Part shown: positions 13,501-25,500 of the stretch, one piece after another
Layout of the letters: every line of letters starts with the position of its first letter
Numbering within the stretch: position 1 is the stretch's first letter
Assembly: GCA_013339765.2 (NCBI GenBank)
Contig: CM023449.1
Span: forward strand, 222,341,992-222,405,991
Reading direction: 5' to 3'
Length of the DNA stretch: 64,000 nt
Source of the DNA: Haemaphysalis longicornis
Taxonomy: Eukaryota; Arthropoda; Arachnida; Ixodida; Ixodidae
The notes under the pieces: model-generated
The model's database searches: none
The model's input: the letters and a program-made list of their open reading frames with translations, nothing else
What the model was told of the DNA's origin: nothing
Position numbers and translations under genes: made by a program

Positions 13501-16500
13501 TCCATGATAGCACGTACTACTGGTCTTTGCAGTGGCGCCGATGAAGATAGAGGGAGCGGCATAGATGACGCAGCCCGCAGCAGACATGTAGGACAGCACT
13601 TGAGCAGCGAACCTGCTGTCCGAAGCAAGCACCTGCTGAAAGTAAACCTGCGCGGCAGAATGAAGCACTTTCTTAGGGGGGGGGGGGGGGGGTACGTCTA
13701 GAATTAAGTTTGTGGCAGTGCTGATTGATTGATTGTGTGTGTCTATTTCCGGACACATTGCGTCGCTTTAAAACTGGCTGATTACAGGTGGTTTAATAGA
13801 CGACTCGCGATACTATCTGTTTTGACCTTCCCGTGTCTCGATCTTGGAGTGAAATAGATTGCTTGCAAGATGTAAGTGGCATCATGAAGAAAACAAAACG
13901 TACGGTCATTGTTAGCACCTGACATTTTCCTGGTTTTCATGCCCTAGTTTGTTTCATCACACTGATGTCAACCGAGTTCCTTGTACGAATAAACACGCCC
14001 AGCACCGGACACTTCTGAAGGTCCACGTGAGCGAGAAGAGGCGAATATCATAGGGGGGAAATATTTGTAGAAGTTCGTTGGATAGTCTGCCTTAGTTTTC
14101 CACATTTACAATTTTTGTGGGTTCAAGTAAACATTGTTTTCTTTGTGTGGTTGCGCACTCTATTCAAAACGACATAAAGCTGCCGTGCACTCATTGAAGG
14201 AGATTACGCTTCATTTGCCACTTCAAGAGGGGCATGACAGCGCAAAAAATATTAAATCAAAATCTCACTACGTTTTTTAGATTCCCCGTTGCTAAAAAAT
14301 GCTACTTCCCTTTTTCGATAAATGAACAAGTAATTTCGGACTTCATTTGTTTTTGGTTTGCGATGAGGCCGCATAAAACTAAACGGAAGGGGACGTCTTA
14401 CCTGCCAGGGGATCCCACCAAGTGTGGTCATTAGCAGCAGGTCCAGCATTTGGCCGAGATCCTTGATTTCGATTTGCCCCAACCAACTGTAGCTCGGGAG
14501 GCGAATACGATCAGTGGCGCTGCTTGAAGCGACGGCAGGCACGCAGGCCCACTGCACCAGAAAAAGGTTTAAGATGATTATAAAGTCGATGATCGGACGA
14601 CAGATGGTGGAGGAGCCAATGAAAACATGGAATACTTTACTCCTTTTAGCCGCATGCCGTAGTGAGGCCGGCTGGTGAGGAACATGCTTTCTTCCGCAGA
14701 TAATTATTTCGCGTCCATTCAAAAATGGTTACTAATGGGATCCTAATAACACTTTCTCGTAGAACCTAAAGCGGCCTGATGTGACACTGCAATTGTCGGT
14801 GTTATGGGAATATTAACTCTAGCAGTACAAATAAAATCAGTGCAGGGGAGAAAAGGACAGCATATTCTATAAATTGCAAACTGGTGTTATAAGAAGTTTC
14901 GAAATTGCCCTCCCTAAAAGGTTTGTCAGTAAATTTTTGTTGGACAAGCAAGAAAAAAACTCTGTGAACACTTACGCCCTTATTCGTTAACAATGCGAAA
15001 GCCTTCGTGTGCATCTGAACGTCTGAGAAGTCTTGCTTCCGCCTGTCTTTGTCAAGGGCCGCTTCATAATCTCGCCGCTGGAGACGTTGTGCTTTGGGAT
15101 TCGCTTCCGCCTTTAGAATGGCTTCGATCTTTCTTTTAGGCGTTACGCCGCTGCTTGTTCCTACCGCAGTGTAAAGGAGAGTGCTGATGGCAATCAACTT
15201 CGCTTTTTGCCTGTTCGCTCACTTGGCTGCGTTCTTCCGCTCACTTCCATCTGCCGCTTACGGCTATGGACGCGTTTCGAGAATAGGTGCGTAACCTTGC
15301 GTGTTATAGAATGCAGCGCGCTATCGAACGCTCCAAAACAAGGCGCTTACGAGTCGTCTCACTGCCCACTTAAATGCCGGCTTTTATCACCAAACAGTCA
15401 ATTAAATGCTTTTGCATTAACTCAGTGTTGCAAGGACATTGCACATTCATGCAGCAGCAGCCTTGGTCACTCACCAGGCCAACGAGCGTTGTTAGAGCCT
15501 GCAGGACATCCGTGTACACTACTGAGATGAGGCCACCGACTGAGGTGTACAGCAGGATGGTGCTTCCGGACACGACTATGGCCAAGGCCGGGTCGAGATC
15601 GGCGATGATCGAAACCGACTCTCCTGTGATTAAGAACAGAGTTGCTTTTCACGCAGGTAAGACAGGCGAAAAAGTGGCGAACGACACCCGGCTAACGACG
15701 TCCGGCGTAGGCCGCCTGGGAACAAGCCTGTGGGACGGCGGTCTGCCGCAGAGGGGTTGGTTGGGAAGACGATGGGTATGTCGCCGACGGAGGCCGCCAG
15801 GCCTACGTACTATGAGGCTGCATCTCAAAACTGGCTGCAGCATATCACGGCTTTCTACATCTTCTGTGCGATGTAAACCTGTACTGCCAGCAGTCGATCT
15901 TATCTCCCTTGTTTTCTCCGGGTAAAGCGACTTTTCTCCCCATCACGTCCAAAAATGTGCGTCGATACCGAATCGACACCCGGTGAACAGCTCTTTTTTC
16001 GACAGCGACAGCGTCGTTCGTTAGTTCCCGGTTTTCGGTGTAACGGGGCTGGCTTTTTCCGGACACATCCCTAGCGAACAATTGTTTTTACGACGCTGAC
16101 GGCCAGGAGGCCACCACCCGCCGTCGTTCGCCACTTCTATGGTGGTTTTTGGCTACGTGGGGATTGGCTAACCCTCATATCACACATATGAGCCAAGGAC
16201 ACATCACGCAAGCTATTTTGCTGTATGTTTTATTCAAATCACTTAGCACCAATATAGAGTTTGAGTGGCGTGTACCGTCTGCACTTTACGTTTTGGCACG
16301 TCACTTACACATCCCAAGCAGCGGTTGCCTATTGCCAATGTTAGGAAACCCCATGTTCCCATTGGCTTCCGCGCAATCTGCCACCCTGCGGTGACTCGGA
16401 TGAAAGATTGACTGGGCGCTAAGCAAACGGCTACCGGAAGTAGCGCCACACAGAAAGCCCATCGGAGGCCACGGTTTAGCAGACGGATAAACGCTATTTG

Positions 16501-19500
16501 GCTAAGCTCATGTCGTTTGTGTGGCGTGTGCAAACACAATGGTCAGCGTGGTGAACGGCAACAACGCAGCAAAAAATAGTTACCTAAAGAAGCACACCAT
16601 CGTGGCATGAAACAACGCGTACTCAAACGAGAGTGCAGCGTATTCAATATAGCGTCCGAGATAGCTTTACAGGCTCTGTAGAAATGGGTCATTGGTGCGT
16701 CCTAACACAAGGGTGTCCGGTGGTATACATGCGTACTACGTGCCCTTGCACGTTTATGCGCGTTTATTTTTCTCCGCTGCGGGGGTGCTGGATGGACGCG
16801 TCGCTGCGACGGCCGCCCCTTTCTTACGTATTGATACCACGTTGTAATCCTGTCGGTGACTGTGTTAATCTGCCTGGTGGCATAACGCTGTTTGCCAGAT
16901 TTAAGTGCAGAGCACTTCATGGGCTCGCCTTGTCGTCGTAGCTCGCTAACGATCGATGCGACTGCCGGTATCAGACTGTACAACTGCGAGATAACGGACC
17001 CAAGTAAAGCCTGATGTACCGTCGTCAGGGGGAACGCTGAGGTTTCGAAAACCAGGCGGTTTAAATATTCATAATCGTTCTTACCTCCGGAACCACTGGC
17101 GTTTGTCATACATCTCCCCGATGTTTAGCACAAAGAAAACTGCTCTTACATTTCAACGAAAATCTGTGTATATACCCGGGCCGCGACATAATAAAAATGG
17201 CGCGTTCGAAATTCCGCGGAAAGGCTCAAGCCGCGCAAAATAAAATTCAGCAGAAATTGAGAGACTTGCCTACTAATGCGTAGCATCATTTACGGCTTGT
17301 ATTGAATGTGAGTTCTTCGATCTAATTTTTGGGTTTTGCAAATTTTGTCCTACAATTAATCTCAATCTTTGCTTTTATAACGATTAGAAGTGGAATTTTT
17401 GCAAAATCTGCATTTTATGTAAATGCAAGGTGTTACACGGTTCACCATTCTCCGTAAATAATGATTGTAGGTGCAACTTTCGGAAAAATATGCATTATTG
17501 TTGAAATGCAGGTCGTTATACGATTTGCCACTTTTCCGTATTTTGTAATACTTTTGTTATTAATTATTCTTTGAAAATTTCGTTCGAGCAATTATCTCCC
17601 TTTAAGTTATTATAACGACTGCATTTGGAACTTTTCCCTGTAGGAGTAGTAGTACAGTGAAACCCGTTTATAGCGAACTGCAATATGCACCGCGATTAGT
17701 TCGATATATCCAATAGTTCGATATAGCCGAACCCGCCTATAACGAGCTCATTGTTACGAGTTCGCAATCCGCGGAAGCCCCCCCCCCCCCCCCTCACCAA
17801 CTCCGCCATCCGCGTTTGCAGAAACGCACACAGTACTGTAGCCATTACCATATAAAATAATTCATTTATTGTAAGTTATAAAGCTACTCTCCGCCTTAAC
17901 TGCCCATGTTGCAAAAAAAAAGCGGTGATTTTTGTTTTCACTTTCGTTTCGGCGGCTTCAACTAGCATAGCATTCTCTACACGAAACATTGTTTGCACCA
18001 GTTCGAGTGCGCGTCCTCAAAAATCTAAGAAGCATTGGCGGAGCACATCGACTGCCGAAAGCGCTTCATTATAAGCGTCGGACGGATTTCACTCGCGACA
18101 TCATCGGGAACGCTGGCGAGCTCTTCCCACAGTTCACCGATGCATGCTGTCTTTCCGGAATCGCTGACAGGGCGGGTTCCGTCGCGAGTCCCGCGCGTCG
18201 GAAGCAGTTACGGAAAGTATTGGGCGTCACGTTACTCCGTGCGAGGCGCAATGTCTCAGTCGCGGTTCTTGCTTCGTGGTCGCGGCCAATCCACATCTCA
18301 ATCGCAGCTCCGAGATCATGCATTTCGGCGGCCATTCTAGGCGCCCAGAGTTCGATATATCGGATGTGAACTTCGTTATAAGGAATATGTTTCCCATGTA
18401 TTTCCGTAACTGAATTATTTTTGTTCGATATATAGCATAAATCGCTCTTACCGGGTTTGTTATAAGCCGGGTTTGACTGTAGTAGTAGTAGCGCCACTAT
18501 ATCTTACATTTGGTTCAGTGTAGGGGGTGGCGGGGGCCCTTTGCGACGTCCGGGTCTCTGTCCGTGACGGTTTCTTGCGTTGCGAGGTCAGAGCTCCCCA
18601 GAGCCTGCTCCCAGTGAGAAGGGGAGGGTAAAGGGGGAAGGGGTCGCGCGGACACTCACAGAGCGAGTGGAAGAGAGTGTCCAGCGTGCCACATGAGGGG
18701 CAGTGAGGGCAGGTGAATTGGTGTGGATGAGTGTGCACAAGGAGAGTGCGGTGTGGGAAAGTGTGGGTTTATAAGAGCCGCCACTTGTGCGCTGCCGGCG
18801 GAGTAAGTGAAGGGAGCGGGGGAGGTAGGTTCCTGCAGAGGAGGCGGTAATGTTGAGTTATGTCCGTGTATACGCAAGTAGGTACGCATGGGACATTTCG
18901 GGGATACCGTGTGTAGGCGTAAAAGAAAAGGGAGCTCGGGCGTGTGGGTGTGCCATCTCATTACAACCTACGCCGGTGTGGGCCGGAGTCCACAGCGGCA
19001 TCACGGGGTGGGTAGGGGGATTCTGAAGAATTTTGAGGGCAGCTGTGGAAACGACTCCCTTTGTTTAATTTCGTCTGGCAGTTTGGGAGTCAGATAAAAT
19101 GATCTGGGGGGTGGGAAATTGAGTAAGGGCAAGGGAAATGGCCGCCTCTTCCGCAGTTACCGAGGAGGTGGTGGTGAGTGTAGCTGAAACCTGAGGGATT
19201 GTTGGAGAAGCGCCTACTACAGCGAGTGCAAAGCCAGGACGGGTGGGGTAGGCCACTGCGTCTACGTAGAGAGTGTGCTCAGAGGGTGGGTAGCGGGTGA
19301 GGTGTTCTGTGGCTCGGGCCAGACGGAGTCCCCGGTGGTAGGCTGGATGCATATTTCGCGGGATCGGCTTAATGTGGAGACGCTGGAGCTGGAGGATCTA
19401 GTAGAAGCGGGGGGTTGGCATCAATTCGATCGAGGATGTGCCGACCAGCCGGTGTCTGGGAAAGGCGCGTGAGCTGTGCCAGGTTATGGGCTTCGATAAG

Positions 19501-22500
19501 TTTGTCTAGGGTACCAAGCGCGAGGAGTCATTGGTTGGGTGCGTGTGGTGGCAGTACCAGCACGGAGTGATAGGCTCTTCGAAGTAAGGCATCGAGGGAG
19601 TTACGTTCAGAGGGGGTGAGATCTGCCTTATTGTGAAATTGGAGAGCATTACACGCTTCGCTATTTTGCTTAATTATTTTGATATTTTTCTTAATTTTAA
19701 AATATTTCGAAATTTCTTGCAACCAATATTCTCCATTTACGCTATTGTAACGATTACTGGTGAAACATTTGCCGAAATCTGCTTGTTGTGGAAATGCAAT
19801 TTGTTATAGGTTTCGAATTTCACGTAATTTTTTAATAATTTCTTTATATTTCTTTTTTTTTCAAATTTAATGAACCAATTAGCTCCATTTAAGTTATTAT
19901 GACGATTAAATATGTAACTTTTGCGAAATCTGCATTATTCTGGTAATGCCATGCATTATACATTTTGCCATTTCCCGTAAGTTTTATTGTTTTCTTATTT
20001 TAATTTTTTAAACATTCGTCCGAAAAATTATCTGCCTTTACGTTATTATAATGATTACATTCAGAACATTCGCGAAATATGCAATATTGTGGATAAGCCA
20101 TGTGTTTTACGTTTTGCCGTTTCCCGTAATTTCTTGATTTGTTGTTATTTTTGATTTTTTTCCACAATTCCATCCGACAAATTATCTTCATTTACGTTAT
20201 TATCACGATTACATTTGGAACTTTCGCGAAATCTGTATTACTGCAATGCCGAGCGTCACATGGTTCGCTATTTCCCCTCAGTATTTTCTTTTTTTCCTAG
20301 TTTTGTAGTTTTGCAATAAAAGTTTGCACCAATTATCTCCGCTTACGCTATTATAACGATTGCAGGTGAAACTTTCGCGAACTGTGCATTATCGGGAAAA
20401 GAACCATGCGTTATACGTTTTGCCATTTTCCGTAATTTTTTAAATACTTTTCTGATTTTTTTTCTTCAAAATTTTGTGCGTCAAATTATCTCCATTTATG
20501 TTAATACGGCTCTTACATCTAGAACTTTCGCCACTTCTGAATTATTCTGGAAATGCATGGCGCTACACAGCTTGAAGTTTTCGTAATTATTTTATGGTTT
20601 TCAAATTTTTTTAGTATTCAAAATTTCATTCGACCAATTATCTATATTTACGCTTACAACGATTGCTGTTTGAACTTTTGCGATATCTGCATTATTGTGG
20701 AAATGTCATGCGTTATACGCTTTGACATTTTCCGTAATTGTTTTTACATTTTTCTGATTTCTTAGTTTTTCAAGATTTCGTTTTACCAATCCTCTCAATT
20801 TACGTTATTTTAACGATCACATTTGGAACTTTCCTGAAATCTGCATTCTTCTGGAAGTACAGGGCGTTACGCGGTTAGCCAGTTTATCGTAACTATTTAA
20901 TATTTTCCCTAATTTTTCAGTTTTTCAAAATTTCGATCGACGGATCACGTCCTTTTACGCTGTTATGACGATTACAGGTGGAGCTTTCCTGATATCTGCA
21001 GTATTGCGGAAATGCCATGCATTGTACGTGTTGATATTTTCCATAATTATTTTACACTATCGCGTTTTTTAGTTTTCCACGATTTTGTTCGACCAATCAT
21101 CTCCATTTACATTATTATAACGAATAGATTTGAAACTTTCCCGAAATTTTTATTATTATAAAAAAGCAGGGCGCTACGCAATGCGCCAGTCTTCTCAATT
21201 ATTTTCCATTTTCGACGTTTTTTAGTTTTTCAAAATTGCGTTCAACCATTTATCTCTATTTACGCTATTATGACGATTATATTCGAACTGTCTCGATATC
21301 TGCATTATTATGAAAATGCTATGCACCATACGTTGACATTTTCCGTTATTTCTTAAAATTTTTTAGTTTTTAGTTTTTGAAATTTTGTTCGAACAGCTAT
21401 ATCCATTTATTTTGTTAAAAACATTTCTTTTGGAACTTTCCCGAAATCTGCCTTATTGTGTAAACGCAGGGCGTTACACGGTCCGCTAGTTTTCGTAAAT
21501 ATTTTATATTTTCGTGTTTTTTTTTGGCTATTCGAAATTTTGTTCCACCAATTAACGTGAATTACGCTAATATAACAATTACCGGGACAACTTTCGTGAA
21601 ATCTGCATTATTCTGCAAATGCATAGCGTTACACGTTTCACCATTTCCCGCATATTTTTGTATTTTTCTTATTTTTTCAAAATTTCGTCCGGCGTAGTAT
21701 CTCCATTTACGCCATTTAGCAATATAGATGGGACATCTGGGTGTCTGCATTTTGTGGAAATGCAGGGCGTTACACGTTCTTGGCTGGGGGGAGAGGTGGG
21801 GGGACTCGGCAAAGAATGCTTCGGATTAAAAAACAGCGCGTTCCAAATGCCGCAGAAAGGCTCCAGCCACGCAAAAAAATGGTGCGTTAGAAATGATGCA
21901 GAGAGGCTCCACCCGCGCAAGATAAAAAAATTACGCTTTCGAAATAACGGAAATCATTTCTAGCATCAGAAATTAAAGCAAGTACAAAAATAACAGAACT
22001 CCCGCTGCAGCAGTTTCAGCACCAAGAAGGCGGGAAAATTGAAATGCATTGAGTGGCAGCAGTGAGCGTATAACCACGCGGCAGCCCATTATCGCAAATC
22101 ACTGCTCTTAACTCCCGACAGCCTTCACATTGAGTGGAGGGGCTTTAATTTTTAGCTATTGTCTTGCTGGATTTGTTTGCTCCTGGCGAACGGCCGTGCT
22201 TCCACTGCTGGTTCACGACGTGCAGTCTGCATTAAAGCAAGACTAATGAGCAGCATGACAGTTACGAATGTATCAGGCTGACCTCATTAAACGTTAGCTA
22301 TAAATGAAGCTTTCCTTTTATTATTTTCGGGAGCTACGTAGTGATATTGCCGAGCGACACAGTAATTACACAACCGCTAGACTTTTCCGTCGGTTTCGTT
22401 CGATTCTCGAGCGTTGGAATAAGCAGAAGTGAGCGGCGGCGGCCGCAACACTGTAACCAGTCTACACCCAACCAGTTAGGTTTGTAGCGTCATTCGGAAT

Positions 22501-25500
22501 GTCCCTTTATTTGGTTACCCCTCAAAAACACAACGGATACAGAGGTCACGCAGCTCCTCATCTATCTCTAGGCTGGCAATGAAAAAAAAACATGGGAAAT
22601 ATTTTGTTTACAGCCCATTGCATAGTGCATTCTCAGATACCGCGTCGTTAGAAGACAAGACTTGCGCTAATGAGAAGTTCACAGCACGACGTTTCTGTCG
22701 ATTGCTATTAATTTTTTGTGTGACTACAGTAGGCACACCAAAATTCCATGCAACCGGTGGCGTGTTGCTTTGTCTACTAAACTTTTTTTCTATTACCTCG
22801 TGCGACTACCATTCTGTGAAGCACATTTCCGGAAAATCGCGGGGTGTTTTCTCAAGAACGAGCCAATGAGCTCAACTGGAATTGAAGCACAGTATTGAAA
22901 AATAAATTGTGGTAAGTGCAGTACGTTTCATATTTGGGAGAGAGTGCTAACAAGCTAAAAGTTTAGGCTGAATATTTTCACACATGCATGCGCTAAGGAT
23001 GGTGCTAGATGCTATATTGTAGTGAACGATGTTTTTTACTTATTGCAGGCGCTATGAAAACTTTGAAAACATCTTTTATGGACGTTTTGTTGTTTATAAC
23101 ACCCTCACTCTGTAGGAAAACACAAGAAAGCACCCTTATAAACGAGTTTTCCTGTTAGTTACTAAAGTGGTGAATTTTTTTACACTGATAGGGTGTGTGC
23201 CTTTCATTTATAAACAAAAACGATGTAAATAATTTTACAGTCGGGTACGCCACAATGAGATTCGTGATTCCAGCATTTGCATGGGACCCACCAATTTTTT
23301 TCTGGCTGGTATTCTCTTTCTACATTACGCAGGCTTTCGAAAAAGTTAAGTTGACCATTCTACTAGATAAAAGTTTGATTCCGCAATATCAGGTATACAG
23401 TTTGTACCTGGTTTGCGTGGGGGCTAAGTACCATGTTTCTAAAAAATGCTTTATGAGGCAGGTGTTGAGGACGGCCAACAATTTCTATCCCCTGTGGCGG
23501 CGTACATTTCAAATCCGTTTGGCATGCTTGGCAATTTTCGCCATTGGGTACTCGGTTTCTAGGTACGTAAAGGACTTGCGTGAAATTATAGCCTTGAAAG
23601 TTGTAGCCGTGGCTTCCATTTTTCTGATAACCGTTTGAAAAATTTTCAAACACGATTTCGAACCACAAGAAATTGTGGTTTGCTAGTGTCAATGCTTACT
23701 GCGGAATGGAAGTTGGCAGCATAGTTGAAAGGGGTTCGAGCGGAAATCTGTGGAAGAATCTGGTGCCAGGCAAGCGCCGGTCACATTACCTCTCTAGGAG
23801 GTGCTGGGTAGGTGCTTACCTAAAGCGGCAAGGTTGGCCGCCGTCCAGAAGAGCTCACCGAGGACTGCGGGCAGGCTTAGGGGAACTGCGATCCAACGCC
23901 CGTAATGCGCTTGGAACGGGTCCAGCATCGTTAGCGGCTTCTGAGCTCGCATTTTTTCGCAGAACATCACCCCGCCTGGATATGAGCACAGAAAGAGCGG
24001 AGGGTACTGTTGCTCACTTGCGCAAATTCCCTGTTGCCAGAAGAAGCGATTAAGACAGTGCGGGAAGATTAAAATTGCATTATTGATAGTAGCTGCAAAA
24101 ACAAAATAAAGGAAACCGTAAAAGAAGATACCATACGTGATGGCAGGAAATTGTGAAGAAGTCGCCGTATTACACCATGAGAAAAATCCTTGTTAAGGAG
24201 AAAAAATCCGAAGTCTAGTTTTGAGAGAGAAAACAAACAGGTTAGCTGTGCAAACGGGAGGACACGATGAATGTGAGACACGAAAGCTCGCCACCAGGCA
24301 AACCGGTCGGCTTTCTAATGCGGCGCGAGCCAGTCTTCGAAAAAAAAGGAAGAGGGCGAAATGAGTTGAGGGTGAGTTGATAGGCCCAAAGATCTTTGTC
24401 GCACATACATGTTATTTAACATATAATAATTGCGGAAAACTGAACTCCTGGGAATGTTAGGACAACCCGATAGATAAAAAATTTTCGATCGTGGTCGAGT
24501 CTAATAAATATAAATGTGGGATGAGCAAGGTGGTGTCAGGATAAACGCCACCTTTCTTATTTAAATATAAAGTAGAAAATGAAGTTTTACAGGTTCACAA
24601 CACTTTCTTCATGATATATATCTCAGCAGCATCTGTTTACTATAGGACAGAGAGCTCTCCACAGTCTTGCAACTGCTGCTATCTTGCGCTGCACTAGTCT
24701 GTTCTTAACAACTAAATTTTAATAAACTCATCCCTCAATCGAGTTATCTGTCTTGCCCTACTTCTCGTGCCGTCTCTCAATGCCCATTCTAGTAAACTGG
24801 TGGTCTATAGGCTTTCAGTTTTTTGCACTAGCAGCCAAATCCAGCTCCAGTGCTTTTCTAACATGTTGTACACCCTTTTTGTGTCTAACACATTTACGCC
24901 ACCTAAAAAACAAAGGAAAACTCCCAATAGAAGGTTGTAATTGACAATAAAACACCTTTTAAGAGGGAATATTCTCGGTGTTTCTCTCTCTCAATTTCTG
25001 CTGAATTTTTTGCGCGGCTTGAGGAGGGTGTAAGATTATTATAATTTACAAAACTCTCTAAAGGGTGTTGTCTTTTCTATTTTATGCTAGGGTGAAAGGG
25101 GTGTTAGAGTCATTTACACCCTTACGCCTGTAAATCATTTTACAGCGTATTGTGACTTCCTCCCCAGTTTATTCCAGATATTAACACGCTCCTTTACAAT
25201 CAAGCTTTCTCAAGGTATGGATCGGCACTGACGACTTAATATAGCAATATTTTACCTAGTCACGTAGTATTTCGGTAAAGAGGCTAGCGGGAGAGTTTTT
25301 CAGGTCAGGTCTTCATTAGATTTGAATTGTTTATATCTTTCGCTAACCATACAACATATCAACAAGGTCTGATTTGTAAATTTCTAATCCCTTAACCATT
25401 CTGCAGTATCCGGTGCCCTGCGTTCACCCTAAAGCTTCCAAAATACCCCTCCAGAGAAGCAGCGAATGATCTTGGAGTAATGGTGTCAACCTGCTTGACC

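Noticed and set aside
19776..21780. Regularly spaced repeats considered as a CRISPR-like array
   Set aside because: The unit is about 150 bp with degenerate whole-unit similarity and no unique spacers, in a eukaryotic intron, so it is a satellite.
23195..23638. 147-codon plus frame with hydrophobic stretches
   Set aside because: The hydrophobicity follows AT-rich codons. No family resemblance, no plausible acceptor or donor, and it is antisense to the transporter.
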